DNA from: Datnioides undecimradiatus
Taxonomy: Eukaryota; Chordata; Actinopteri; Lobotiformes; Datnioididae
DNA length: 64,000 nucleotides
Assembly (NCBI GenBank): GCA_008933995.1
Contig: WARS01000048.1
Span: 6,668,938 to 6,732,937 of the forward strand
Direction of reading: 5' to 3'
A program made the translations under genes and the position numbers. This document shows, piece by piece, positions 12,329 through 25,946 of the stretch; position 1 is the first letter of the stretch; each line of letters begins with the position of its first letter. The notes under the pieces were generated by a model. The model was given only the letters and a program-made list of their open reading frames with translations. It ran no database searches and was not told where the DNA came from.

Positions 12329-14121
12329 AGGAGGTCATCTCAGTGGCAGATATGAATATTTAATGACTGCCCTGTGTTCTGCCTACGCAGCATGGATAAA
12401 ACATTCATCGCAGGCCGCTCTAAATATATCACAAAGGGTCAACCCCGCCCTGGCCTGCTCCCCAAGCAATATATAATACATAGTAGTGTCAGGGGTTAAC
12501 AGCCAGACACCACAGAGCAAATGGAGGACAGACAGAAAATAGAAAAACAAACAAAAAAGAACAATAATGCTCTGATAGTTGCAACACAAACACTAAAATA
12601 TACAAATCAGACATTAATGTTCATGGAAACATGAAATTACTCTTGTGAAGTTCCCAAAACAGATGAAAGATCTTGATCACATGTGTCAATTACAGTTAAC
12701 AGGTCCACCTCCAAGTTTTCTTTACGCTAACTGGAGTTGGAAGGACTAATAGACTTGACCTAAGATAAGATCAAAACAGAAATCTGTATCATGTATCCCC
12801 GGGAGCAGTGACCATGACAAAACTCTAAACTGTCTGCAGGCTGCACAGCAATAACAACAACAGCAGATGTTGGTATCATCTAACTGCAGATAGAGATAGG
12901 GGGATAAAAACAGAGAGCAGGCACAGAGAAAAGTTTAAAAGTTCCTTCCTTCTCATCAGATACACACACAGTGATGGTTGTTGGTCACCTAACAGGTAAA
13001 GAGACACACAAAGAGATTATTTGATATGTGTGATATGTATCTGCTGTCTGGCTGATGTGGTCTGTTGACTGAGCGAACTGGTAATGAATAGAGCACAGAT
13101 GACAGAGATGGAGCAGGTGGGGAAAGAGGAGAGGGAGCTGGGCAAAGGTAAGGAGGGAAAAGGAGACAAAGGTGCATCAATGAACTGCTGATGAATGAAC
13201 TGTGGATTACATAAATGCTGAAAAGATGAACAGGAAAAAGTGAGATTGAGAGGAAATGAGACTTAAAAGAGGCAGAGGGACTGAAAGACACTGATAATAG
13301 AATGGGAAAGAAGAAAAGCAATGGTGAGAAGAATCCAAAAAGCACAACTGAGAGAGAAAGATGGTTATTGGTAGAAACAGAAGATGGAGAGAGATGGGGA
13401 TGATGATGAAAGTGAGTGATACAGAGGGACACAGTAAGTGAGAGAGTGAGAGATGAAGGGGAGAGTCTCTTCATCTATGTGCCAATCACTGACAACATGC
13501 TTTCAGCAGACGCACTCAGCGACACGAGACTAATAAAGGAGATCACCTGAGCAGAGCAACGCCAACAGGCTCATTTAATGACACTGGCACACACACAAAT
13601 ACACACACGCAGACACACAGGCAGGTCTCATAATGGAGATTGCCTGTGATCACTGAATACTGGATCTACTCTGAATCATCTAGAGACACTATCTAGAGAT
13701 TGACAGATACGCACATGCACATCAACTGGGAGAACGAAAAAAATGGCACATATACACCCACGAGATGAAGATGCAATAAATTTGCAAGTATGCATTGCAG
13801 ACAATACATCACATGCACTGGGGGTTTGGGCCACATGCCATGTACTTTACGTCTACTCAACAATACACAGTTAAGTAACTAACACACATACACACGCACA
13901 AATGCACAAAAACAACATCTTGATACTAAATTGCAGCTCAAACAAGTTAAACCTGAACCTGAAAAGGTGTTAGTCATGCTAACATGTTTGTGAGGCTAAG
14001 GCACAGTGGTGTTCTAAGTCAAATGCTAATGCCAGCATGCTAACATGCTAACATGCTCAACTGACATGTTTAACATGTCAGTGACAGGTGAGGTATTTCA
14101 GTCTATTGCCATCCCCAGAGC

Positions 14122-14792
14122 CAGTGGTGGAAGAAGTATTCACATTCTTTACATAAGCACATGTACCAATACAACAATAAAAAGATACTCAGCTAAGATG
14201 CAACAACGGGTCCTGCAGCAAGTTGTGTGTTAAAACCAATAAAAGTGCCCTTGTCTGACAAAATATTATACTAAAAACCAAATTAACACTGGTGCATTTG
14301 ATGTTCCAGCAGCATTTTACTGTTGTCACACCGTGAGGTGGTGCTAGTTTTACCTATCCCGGTAGTTATTAACCTGACCTCCAAAGGGTCACAAAATAAA
14401 TCTGCAGGGGCATGAGATGATTATATGGTAGAGGAAAGGAGAACAGAAGTCTGATACATATATGAGAGTTTAGCTTTTAGACTTTTCCATTAGTTTATTT
14501 TATTGTGAAATACTGGATATTTTGACCCCTTTGGGCTTCAAACTGTTATTTCAGTAAAACCCTCAGCCACACAGTTTTTTATGTGCTGGTGGTATCTTTA
14601 ATGATGTGTTCTATTTCTAAGCATATTTGTTTTATATAAAATATTATGATTAATCATTTTATTTAATAAAACAGACTAAAGGTGTCAAATAAATGTAAAA
14701 GGTACAATATTTGCCAATGAAATGTAGTGGAGTAACTGTATAAAGTAGCAGAGTACAGAAGTGAGAAGTACTCAACTTACTTTCCACTGCTG
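14122..14792. mobile_element. hAT-like non-autonomous element with target duplication
   Basis: A 671 bp element with ends CAGTGGTGGAA and TTCCACTGCTG (imperfect inverted repeats). It is flanked by CCCAGAGC (14114-14121) and CCTAGAGC (14793-14800), an 8 bp duplication with one mismatch, as expected for hAT transposition. Inside are the GTACCAATACAACAAT and AAATGTAGTGGAGTA segments I recognise from a very abundant percomorph repeat. There is no transposase ORF. Confidence 0.75.
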
Positions 14793-17278
14793 CCTAGAGC
14801 CATGCTGCTAGTGGCTAATACTGTGACTGTAATTATAATATCAAGTACCTGGATACCTGTCAACCTTAATCTGCCCCTGGAAATATTTTTATTTGATTAT
14901 GAATAATATATGTAAAATATGAGCAGGAAAATGACAGACAGAATGAAAGACAGAGTGACGGAGGGGGAGAAAGAGCGTCTTATCAGACAGAGAAGGTGAG
15001 ACAGGAGGATGAGGAGGCTGGACTCAGGTTTCCTGTAAGCCTTTGAGCCCCATTCAGGTCTTAACCTTCGCTGCCAGATTACTGCGTGACTTGACAATGG
15101 AGAGACGCCAGCGACTGCTAACACACTGAAGACCTGCCACAGAGGATCAAACACCAACACTCAGCTGCTATTAATAGACCTGAAAATAAGATGCCCAATT
15201 TGACCTAAATGTATTTGACACTGGTGAATTTAAATGCACTGTAGCAGCATCAAACAAACAAATACATAAAGTAATCCACAATGGGTACAAGACACCTATT
15301 TATATCCTCCAGTTTTCGGATCAGTACAGTCACAACTCAAAAATTAACCAAATAATATCTATCTAGTTGGAAGGGCTTGGCTAAACAGGCTAAACAGAGC
15401 CATCAGAAAAGCTATTTGTGAAAACCCTTTCAAATGATATTTGACAGATGATTAGATGAACTATCTGCCTATTAATTTCTATCATGAGCTGACTTAAACC
15501 AATCAAATCAATGAACCATGTGATGTAGTTGCAGAGTAATAGCCAAAGCCAGTCAGTACAGCCTACAATGTCGTAGTTTGCATCTCTCAATGAAGAAATA
15601 CTCGTCAGGTCTGATTTAAATAATAGCAGCATCTACGCTTACCTCTTTACAACTTCATTTTTTCCACCAAGCTTAAACCACTCACTGCCAGTAGTTCATC
15701 ATAGGATGCGACCTGTTTGAACGACAGTGTCATACAGCAAGGCCACAAGCACAAAACTTTAAACCTGACAAGATGGGAAGGATCAGCAGCTGGTATTAGG
15801 GACGAAGACAGGATATTCCGCTTTCTGGCAGTGCTGTTGTATATATTTTAAATCACAAACTCAACTCAACTTCAACTTCAGACTTCAAGGCAAGAGGCAA
15901 GATAATTTGCAGAGAGGTCTTTGTCATCAGCAGCCACAAGATACATCTTTACTTTGGCTTTTATAAAATCAGCTGTGGTGAGTTTGAAAGTGTGACCAAC
16001 ATTATAGCATTATACAAATTTAACCTATAAAACATCAAGGACTAATAATATATTAAAAAGCCAAAACACAGTGACTATGGCTTGATTCAGCATGAGCCCA
16101 CCTAACTTGAACTGACTTAATGCAGATTCAACCAAACTTCTAGAGAAAAGATAAAGATACGACAGAAAAATATGATTTACACTAACTGATTTACGAAGGG
16201 GTAAAAATGGGTGTTGACACCATTTTAACATCTGACAACAACAACAACACTAACTCTCAGTTCTCCTTGTTTCAGTTTGGTCTGAGGGATGCTGGGCAGC
16301 TTGAACATCACTGTTATCAACTAGAGCCTGAATGTTTCAGACTGATATCATATTGATTTTAGATGGAGAAAGGTTGAATGTCACTGTTTACAAAAAAATG
16401 GTGGCTGATAATTTAATTTAATCTTTGCGCTGGAATAAAAATACGCCTTTATGTTGTAGATGTTGTACACTGACTTAGAACTGATATGACTATGCAGAGG
16501 TATTCAGAAAGGTCATTTCTCAAACAAATTACTTCTTCAGTTAAGCTTTTTCATATAACTTTGTAGGAACACCAATATATTGCTGCATTACATACTGAAA
16601 AATACTGACATGTCTAAGATAGACAATTATCGACTGTTTTAGATTAGCAAACTGATTGGTCAGGCTCTGGTATGACCCCACCTGAGCCACAACAAGCAGA
16701 TTATAGAGAAGAGAAAAGCTGCACAAGCCTGCTGAGAGTTTAGGAACTATTTAGACCAAATCTAAAAACACAGCATGGACTGCCACAGCCTCAGATGACA
16801 TACATTAGTGCAGACAGTGTTTGGGTTTGTTGCAGCTTACCTTGTGTGTGTTTTGAGTAAGAAAAGTATCCACCAAAATGTTTGATGAACACTCTCGCTG
16901 TGTGGAAGAAAAATCTAACCCACTGACTCATCCTCCCTGGACCCTCTGACGTTTTATACACACACGCACACAATTGCACAGCCCATCCGGACACACAATA
17001 GGCTCTCAGTGGTAAAGATGGCCTCTGTTGCTTCGGTGATTAGCTGTCCATGTACAGGACAAATGCACAATGGTGAGAAAAAAGAGAGAGCGTTCAGGTA
17101 TAAGACTGCTCTTTACATCAATCCAAGCATCAGCTGTGCACCGATTAAGTTTCTTAGTAAACATGCTGCACTTGTAAGCATGTTGTGTGTGTGTGTATGT
17201 GTGTGTAAAGCTACCTTTGCATAAGTGCCTAAGCAAACAGTTGCGCTGGTCCATTGTTCTTATGGTAGTGCAGGATTA

Positions 17279-17402
17279 AACACACACACACACGCACACA
17301 CACACACACGTACACACGGATTGGCTATCATCATCCTGCACTACCATCCCAATGTCATGGTGATTTGTTATGAAACCCTTTTAATGACAGTAGGTTGTGT
17401 GT

Positions 17403-17435
<33 letters not shown>
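17279..17435. repeat. Paired CA and GT microsatellites
   Basis: A CA/CG-type run at about 17279-17318 and a GT run at about 17409-17435 lie roughly 100 bases apart in opposite orientation on the same strand, so the transcribed RNA could pair. Confidence 0.8.
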
Positions 17436-19704
17436 GAGCCTTATCTGAGCTCCTCACGCACATACATACACATACACAAACACATTACAATGACTTAGGT
17501 TAAGTCGCCACAATGCGAGTGTGAAAACAGATTTACGTCCCGACAATGTAACATGCTGATCACATGAATGTCATTTTAAATGAAAAAAAAGGTGGAATAA
17601 ATAAAGAATAAATAAGCTTTGGTGAACCATGTTACTCTTCGCTTATACTGATTTTAGATCATAATCATGCCTATTGTAGGTTTCAGCTTGCTTTAAATAC
17701 AAGGACACACAGGGATGATGTACTCATTGTGAAAATGGATGATATAACGCATTGACTTCACAGCTTAACAAACTATAACTTACTTTACAGTTATAATAAA
17801 TGTATATTGCGTTTTCAGACCTCCTCAGACTGAACGCTGAACTGATGTGACTTGTAGCAAGTATCCAGCAGGAGTCATGTGTAAAACCCCTCAATGTTCC
17901 AGAATATGGCATCTGAGTCTTAGCAGTTTCCTCTCTAATGATGCAGCGCGCCTCTTCAAAAGCACAAATTTAAAGTTTGAGAATCCACGAACAAGTAAGT
18001 GCTGGATGAGTGTCTCTGTGCACAGCCCTGCTTCTTTATGTGTGTCACTGCGCTGATCTATTGCCTGAGCAAACATCAGTGCATCTGTTGGAGGCTTTGA
18101 AAGAGACAAAAGCAGAAGTAGCACACCACAGTCAATGGTGTGGTCAATGAAATGTAAGCTTTTACCATAAGTTAAAGACCCTCTGCCGCCTACAGGCACA
18201 AAGACAGGGCTATCTATCCCTGTTTGCTTATAGAGTGTACAGTAAGCTCCATACTGTGCTGAGTCTTTTGTACTACTGAATGTACAGGTCAGATGAGCAA
18301 AGAACAAAACAGTCATGAAGCAGTAAAAGAAGAAATAAATAAACAAAGATTTTCTGCACAAACAGAGGCTTTAACCTCCTCTTTGTCCTGGAAGCATCAT
18401 TTCTTGTAAAACCCCTGGCCAGCGAACCACTGTCTTCATCAATCACGTTGAGACAGCACCTGTGTTGTGTTGTGAAGTCACAGTCTGGACATGTCTGGAC
18501 AGTTCCTGATTGCTGGATGTTGAACTTGGTCCCCTCATTGTCATTTTCTTTGCGTACCAGGAAGTCAGTAGTTGTCCACATGAGCAAGATGTGGCTTATT
18601 TTGTCCTTTTGGTAGCAGGTTAAAACGTTTTCACTGATTTCATTTTTAGTTTAAATTCATCTTGTAAAATTCATATTAAAGCCTTCAATCTCTCAGTGAG
18701 TCTATAATTAGTTGAAGGTGACATTTCCCTCGGATCTTTAGTATTTCAGTGTTCAGACCTGAACAGCTGCAGTAACCTCACTCTCTGCTCAGATGAGCAG
18801 CTTCATGTAATGTGCAGGCTTAGCCAGAAGAGGGCAGCGTAGACAAAGTTATCAGGTCCGGATGAATCTCTCTCTAATGATGATGATGTTTTTATCAATC
18901 ACTGATGTCTTTTTATTCCATGAAATAGAAAATGTAGATTTCTATGTATTCCAATATCAGTATTATATCAATCATATCACTATCAATATCAGGTTTTGCC
19001 TTCCAGTCTCCTTAAAATCAAGAATCGTGCATGATGTGAATCAATTACACCCTACACTATACAAGGTGTCCTGGTGGGTTTTAGATGCTGTATCTAATGG
19101 AGAAAGGTAATTCACAAGTGAAGTAGTGAGGAGCTGATCAGTGAATGTGGAATGAATGTGGAAGGTGTCAAACACTCTGGCTCTAAATGCATTTGTCCAT
19201 TAACCATGTAGCTGCAACGGCCCCAGTCTCTGACATGTAATTACTGCTGTCAAAACCAGAGGACAGTTCTTAGGTTTCAGTCAATTAGCATAACGCGCTG
19301 CAGTTAAGAGTCATTAAGAGCCATAAAGCCACATGACCTCACTTTATCATCCTTCAAGTCTCCACGCTTGTTCATTTAATACCAACCCAATAGTCACAAT
19401 ATTCTCTATACCGTTGAAAACTCACCTGATATTAGATCAGTTATAAAAAATAGATCAAATAATTTTAAACTTTAATGAACATATTTGTGGTGCCTGAAAT
19501 GTAATTCATATATACCTATGTAACAGTATTTGCAATTACTTCCACTTGGTATTTGGCTGCTTTTGCACAACTCTTACATGACGTGACGTTTAACATCACA
19601 CAATTACTGTTGTTAAGAGAGGAGCTTAAACAACACCGTCCATAGAAGCTACGTTTTTAATGCTGTCAGATTAGGACAGCAAGTAAATTTGTGGGGGGTT
19701 TTTT

Positions 19705-19985
19705 TTCAATTATTAGCTCAATACTTTCTTGATTAATTTATGATTTCTCTGCTATAAAACAACAGAAATTAGTGAAATGCCCCAGTTTCCTAGTTTTCTT
19801 TATCCACACTGACAGGCAAACCCCCAAAATAGTTTATTGTGATATATAAAATTCAAAAAGTCAAAAATCTTCATGTCTGAGGGGCTCAGTATAGATATTT
19901 TTTGACATTTCTGCTTTAAAAAAATGACTTAAACTATTTGCAGATTATCGATTAATCAAACAATCACTGCCACTCTGTCAAAGAA
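19705..19985. repeat. Degenerate dispersed repeat ending in GATTATCGATTAATC
   Basis: The segment ends with AAAATGACTTAAAC, then GATTATCGATTAATC. It also holds internal phrases (ATTAATTTATGATTTCTCTG, AGTTTATTGTGATATA) that resemble an old dispersed fish repeat I recognise by its CGATTAATCG ends. Family assignment is from memory and only approximate. Confidence 0.45.
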
Positions 19986-20986
19986 AAACAGTTTGTTACA
20001 GTTGGTTACAATCGATTAGCCTTGAGAAAACTCCCAGGTTACAATGAATCTGTTTGGAAGGAGCTAGGTGTTGAGAGGCGAGTCTGCTTCTTCTCCTGTC
20101 TTGAACTTATTACGACCATATTTGCTAAATTCTCAGAGATTCACCTCACAGCTTTAAACAGCATAGTTAAGGTGCCAAACTAATGAGAGAAGTCTGACAA
20201 TTAAACACCCAGTTCTGGCTTATGTGTACTGGCCCCACACACAAACACACATACACACACACACTTAGCCATGCCATATGGAGCCAAGCAGCATCAAGTG
20301 TCATGCCTGCTCCACACAATACACACCCAGTCGACCGTACCTTTGTTTTCCTCTTTTTCTCCACAATGTTATCCCTCCATCGCTCCTCTGCTCTTCAGGT
20401 TATTCCAAAGCAGAATCTCTCCACCCACGATCCACTGTGACAAGACATCTTTAAGGCATCTTCAAGGCCAGAAGTGTCAACTCACAGCCCCTCTCTCCCT
20501 CTCGTAAAGCCTCCCACTCAGTACCCCTCTCCTAGACTGAAGAGATGCTTGTGAATATTTAATAATGCTATTGTGCTGGTGTGTGTGTGTGAGTCAATGA
20601 ATGGGGAGCATTGGCTGGGAGTCCATACTGTCTGGTCAGCCTGCCTTTGGAGCGTTGGAGACAGCGATGCAAACAGCGATGCAAACAGCTGGCCAGCAGG
20701 GACGGAGGCAGCGGGGAGGGGTCAGAGGTGACCGACCCTCACCTGCAGCTGAGGGGGGATAAAGGTGTCCAGGATGTTCACCTGAGGGACTCATTGTCAT
20801 GAAAACAGCATCGTCTTACAGTGAAGCCAAGCATTGCACTTAATATTGATACTTAGTGCTCATTGTTATCTCTACTTCTATAAAATACTGGGAAGTTTTG
20901 CAGCATCATGAAAGCGCCCACTCGACTCCACTCAAACATGTGCTGGTGCAGTGCAGCACTTAATGCTAAAAGGCTGAATACCCACG

Positions 20987-21190
20987 CAGTGATGGAAGAC
21001 ATATTTAGACTATTCACTAGAGTAGAGGTACTTGCATCCAAATACACTCAAAGTATGAAAAGCAAAAGTACTCATGAGGAATAATGGTTCATTCCAGAAT
21101 CATGTATATTATTGTATTAAATTATTGATGAAACCTGTGTTTATGTTGCAGCTGGTGATAGTTAAAGTTAGCTTCTGAAACAGTAGTTAA
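20987..21190 (+). mobile_element. 5' fragment of the hAT-like element family
   Basis: It starts CAGTGATGGAAGACATATTTAGACTATT and carries AAAAGTACTCATGAGGAATAATGG, matching the left half of the family represented at 14122-14792. No right end was found, so the boundary is approximate. Confidence 0.55.
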
Positions 21191-22012
21191 GGAGAAAGTT
21201 CAGGGAAACCTAATTTACACTAACCTAACTTAATCTAACATACACTACTGAGTGTTCGGTGTGCTGCAGCTCTTACTGTTGCAAAACTGTGTTAGACATT
21301 TTAGATAAAGCCTTAATGCTGACTGAAACCTTTACTCTGGCCTTTGAGACCATTTCACTTCCTTTTCCACATCTTGACCACATTGGACGTGGTGCAACTT
21401 ATTATTAGCTACTCCTCACACTGTGATCATGTAAAATGTTTATCATTATATAAAGTATTTGCATGTGATTACGACATAAAAACTTGCTCTAACAATCTTG
21501 CTTTTTTTGTCATAATGTCCATAACCCGTTGATCCACTATCCCATCATAATACCTTTCACATTGCTCAATAACCATGTTAGAACCTGGTGCTGATCCATT
21601 TTCCTTTCCTCTACACTTCTGTAATGAACAAAGCACAGTGAATAAAAATGAACTCCTATGGGCAATCTGGTAATGTGCATTTTAATTTCTTGAATAATAT
21701 AAATTGTTTTATGTGTCTTGAACTATTTATGCTTTTAACTATTTATTCAATATTGAGTACTTTGAGACTCAAGTGCTCAATATTGGGGCAGTATTGAATC
21801 TGAATCAGGTGAGCTGCAGTGAAATCATACCAATGATGCATTAAAGTGAAATTATTAAACAAACATTAAACAAAGGCTTATTTAACATTTTATGGACTTT
21901 ATTCTTTTTATTTCCTTTTTATCTCTGCATCAATAGATCTTCTGTATCGTAATCAGGAAGTAAAATATTTCCTGTCCACAACCATCTCATATCTGGCCTC
22001 TCTTCGATGAGT

Positions 22013-22018
22013 TTTATT
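22013..22018 (-). terminator. drg2 polyadenylation signal
   Basis: AATAAA on the minus strand, about 150 bases after the drg2 stop codon. Confidence 0.75.
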
Positions 22019-22164
22019 GATTTTCATATACAAAATAAGAATGGTGGCTATTTTTCATTGCTGTAGGTCTACTGTACAGTAAATTTCTTTTCATTTGAAC
22101 ATCCGACGAACGAAAGTGTTCCCCCTCCCGCTCAGTCTGTCTGCCGTCCGATCGGGAGCCAGTT

Positions 22165-23252
22165 TTACTTCTTAACAATCTGGATGACGTCCTCGTGCTC
22201 CATGATGTGCGTTAGGCCGACCCTCTGAGGGCTGTACTTGGTGCTTGTTCCCTGGAGGATCAACAGACGACACAGTTCAGACCCTTTGTTTGTTGCTTTG
22301 TTTAAAATGTACACAGTACATGAATATATTTGTGCAAAAACAAAAAACATCAAATCTGAGCTGCTGGTGATAAAAGTCACTGTAGCGTGTGACAGATTTT
22401 TAATCGTCTGTCCATTTTGTACTTTGTTGATTTAAAAGCATCTGCTGTGGTTCCCCAATGAAGTGGCAGAGTTCTCAGAGACTGGTCTCAGACTGGAGAT
22501 GTAACCAGTCATATTGAAAGAAACACAGCCGCCATACGTTTATCATTGTAGACGCGAATACATGAGACGAGCTTTTAACGGTCCTTCATATGTCAACAAC
22601 TTCTTTCTGCAACTCAGCCCTGTCCCGCTGCTTTTTGATGAATAATTCAATGGTCATATTTATCGACATCACTGTTTTAGTGCTGCAGGTTTTTAAAAGC
22701 AATGGACAAAAACAAACTGATAGCTCCAATAGAAAAGCTGCTATTAAAGGGTTCTGCAGTCAGTGTGTATCTAATGGCTTCCTGTCCAGGACATCTGCCA
22801 TGGTCTTTGTTTGTTTTACTCAAGAGAGAGAGATTTAGGTCAAACAGTTAAAGCTGTTTATGGGACCAGAGGACAACCAGCTTCTGCAGGCCAATGCCTC
22901 TGAAAACTTGAACTTACTCACCCAGACCAGAGCGTATTTGAACTGGCTGGCTAAGGTTCTGTGGATTCGATGGCACTGTGGGTAGAAAACAAATGAGCAC
23001 ATTACATACAGTGGGTCTGCTTACTGTGGTGGTATTATTTATGAACAAATGCTGATATTGATATTTGTAGCACGTGTGTTGAGTCGTGTGTGTCTTACTT
23101 ACCACATGTTCTACACTTGCTCCTCTCCTCATAATGATGGCATCATTAAAGTCTGGGCGCTCTAATAATAGAAGAAGAAGAAATTAGCGCAAATCTAATG
23201 TAGAGGGTGATGCGTTCGTGTGCATGTGACAGTATAATGACTGAATGATAGA

Positions 23253-23296
<44 letters not shown>

Positions 23297-25758
23297 ACCT
23301 CCTCTTTTCTTAGTATAAATGCAAATCAGAGCCAGGTATTCCCACAATCTCTCCAGAAGGAAATCCAGGTTTAACTTCATGCCACAACTGAAATAAACAC
23401 GCAACCAGAAAAGACGTGTAACTCCCTCACATGCACATGAAAAGAGCAAGTTTGCTTTTAAGCGAGACTGAGATTATTCACACACACAGTGTGCACAGAT
23501 ACCGGACCTGATGACGACACTGTTAGGTCTTCGAGCCAGGCGGTCCACCTCCTCGATGGAGATTTGATCCACCTTATTGTACACCTGTAAATAAAACAAA
23601 TAATACGAGGGGACAATAAGAGACAGCACACAAATGTACAGAAGTAAACTAAAATACAGACATGCTGACATACATATAAGCAAGGCATGTAAACTCGGTT
23701 CCCAACGATGACGTCAATGAACTCGTCTGGTGTGCTGTCCTCCCTGAAGAGGACTTCTGCATTAAAGATTTCTGAGGAGAAGGGGTTAAAGAAAGCAGCC
23801 AAATACTACTGTTACCTACTGACAAGTCTGTGAAAATGGGGAAACAGGAGTAAATCAGTAGACCCTTGTGTGAAGGATACTGTATTCATGAAGGATGAGC
23901 TGAACGAGCTTCTCTGAGCAGTGGGTTAGAGGAACTGTGGAGTTGTAGGAGAGGCCGCCACCTTTCTTGGGCTACAGAGACACAAATCCAAGTTTAAACC
24001 AAGTTTAAAAAACACTATTCCAGCATTGTTTCCTGGAGCTGATGAGTTGGGATGCAAAGTATATGTTTTCTTTATGTTCCAACAAGGCCCGTTTGGTCTG
24101 TCCATCCAACACAACCAAAGCAAGGTACCTTGACAGCTACTGGCATGCAATTGTATTTAATATAACACAGATTCCTAATTTTCAGATAAAGGATACAATT
24201 TTCTCTACTTCAACCTGCATTTAACGTGCCACAAAAGCATATCATGAATATTATATGCTGTTAAATGTCATTATTTTATATGAATACAATAATGAAAACA
24301 ACAAGCAATGGCGAAATTGGCTGATGCTATGCATGGTTGCTCAAAATGATAATGGAGAATGTACCTTAAAATAAATATTTGGTTTTGTCCTGTTGAGTCT
24401 GATGCCCACTGACTCCAACTCTTTTTCTAGAAGTTCTCTAGAAGGATAAGGAAGAAGAAGAAGTTAAAGACGTGAATCACACCCCTCTCAGAGAATTGCT
24501 CACGCACACAAGCAGCAGACACCACACACCTCTGAACATCTCCTTTGGTGGCATCCAACATCATGATGACGACGTCCGCTGTCCTGGCAACAGCAATGAC
24601 CTGCCGACCTCTACCCTTACCTGGAAGGGGTCAAAATGTGTATAGCAACAGCCAGTCAAGTATATTTTGATGTGTGTCTATAGTTAATTCAACAGTTCGT
24701 CATCACCCATGTATAATTTTGATATAATACCATAGTGACAAAGCTTTTGTTTAAACAAACAAAACACAAAAACATGTACTCTAAGCTGACCTTGGGCAGC
24801 ACCCTCGATGATTCCTGGCAGATCCAGTAACTGGATGTTGGCTCCTTTGTACTGAAGAGCAGAAACTAACAGTGTAAACAGTGCATTGCTGCGTAGTGTT
24901 TCAAGCTGCAAGTGTGCAGATGTGCAACAGAGAGAATGTGTGTGTGTACCTCTATGACGCCGGGTATGCAGGTGAGGGTGGTGAACTCATAAGAAGCAGC
25001 TTCACTGGCCGTCGATGTCATCAGACTAAGGAAGGTGGACTGCAGGATACAACAGAGGACTGAATGAGACCAGCAGCAAATCGATTCTCTTACTGGTACC
25101 TGTCAATTGTTTGTTTGTTTGTTTGAGATACAATACAGGATTAAGCAAATGTGACTATGACAGCATAGAGAATTTTTTTTCTAAACAGATCTAGACCAGA
25201 GCACACAAGTATTTACCCCCCATGCTGACGTACCTTACCCACAGAGGGGAAACCAATTAGAGCAACACGAGCATCTCCTGATTTCATAACATCAAAGCCC
25301 TCGCCTTTGGCCCCCGCTGACTTGGAGGGCTCCAAGAGCTGAGCTCTGTACTTGGCTAGCTTGGCCTTGAGCAAACCCAGATGGTACTCAGTGGCTGGAG
25401 GGAACAAATATTAAGACAATCAAATCAAAAACTCTTATTCTGTCTGTTTCATGCCTGAAAACAGTGCAAGGGTACTAAAATGAGGGGTCTCTGTAGGTGA
25501 GATCTGAAGTAGGGTTTCTATTAAACTGTTACATAAGCACAACTAACACGTTTGGGTTTAGCTTCTTTTAATCTGACAGATATTAATGTTTGACGTTTGC
25601 CACTTTGATTGTTGTGTTGACTGTAATCAAGCTTGCCATGTGAGTTAGCCTGTTGTTCTTCTTACATTTCAATGGGATCAAGGAGCAACACAACACTGAC
25701 AGATGACGCTGGCTGGCTGGCTGACTGACTGACTGACTGACTGACTGACTGACTGACT

Positions 25759-25821
<63 letters not shown>

Positions 25822-25946
25822 CTGGCTTCAAGTTCGTTCATGTTGTAGTTAGCAGTTAGCCTGTTAACTGCTCCTGTCTTACCTTTGTTTTTCTGTGTCC
25901 GAGAGATTTCTCTCTCTATTTCCGCGATTTTCTCCAAGATCCCCAT
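22165..25946 (-). CDS. drg2: Developmentally regulated GTP-binding protein 2
   Basis: Cytosolic OBG/TRAFAC-class GTPase that works with the partner DFRP2 (RWDD1) and is linked to translation. Thirteen coding exons: 25883-25946, 25234-25394, 24950-25039, 24791-24851, 24530-24620, 24365-24437, 23881-23971, 23674-23771, 23508-23584, 23299-23387, 23103-23161, 22922-22975, 22165-22251. They sum to 1095 bases, or 364 residues, exactly the human length. The N-terminus [14 protein letters not shown] fixes the start. G1 is GFPSVGK at residues 69-75, completed by ST across an exon junction. G3 is DLPG at 115-118 and G4 is NKVD at 246-249. The C-terminal part is the TGS domain, ending IQIVKK. All junctions are GT-AG. 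Introns 1 and 10 contain long microsatellites. It is divergent from gfer, which starts about 540 bp away. Confidence 0.97.
23255..23292. repeat. GT microsatellite beside a drg2 splice donor
   Basis: About 19 GT units. On the gene strand this is an AC run starting only a few bases after the donor GTACGC of exon 23299-23387. Confidence 0.9.
25709..25820. repeat. Compound microsatellite in drg2 intron 1
   Basis: Three GGCT units, then about nine GACT units, then about 30 CA units, without interruption. This drives a long artefactual ORF continuous with drg2 exon 1. Confidence 0.95.

Larger units (their letters stand above)
10438..22000. other. Gene-poor interval between myo15 and drg2
   Basis: About 11.5 kb with no gene I can support. 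It should hold the myo15 promoter and 5' untranslated exon(s), since the ATG exon begins close to a plausible acceptor near 10540. Contents: a coding-like block at 11.0-11.35 kb of uncertain status, an A-run near 11793, a 25 bp minisatellite at 12.25 kb, purine-rich sequence at 12.9-13.4 kb, a hAT-like element at 14.1-14.8 kb, CA/GT tracts at 17.2-17.45 kb, a degenerate dispersed repeat at 19.7-20.0 kb and a second hAT-like fragment at 21.0 kb. The ORFs here are short, low-complexity or lack splice context. Confidence 0.7.

Noticed and set aside
12989-13474. 161-codon minus-strand frame
   Set aside because: Purine/pyrimidine-biased simple sequence; the translation is Ser/Leu/Pro/Phe-rich with no splice context.
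18273-18587. 104-codon minus-strand frame with several Cys pairs
   Set aside because: The CPDCDF and HRCC spacing is not a known finger, and there are no splice signals or neighbours to support a gene.
25662-25946. 94-codon frame continuing from drg2 exon 1
   Set aside because: The extension is translation of the GACT/CA microsatellite; the true exon ends at a GT donor at 25883.
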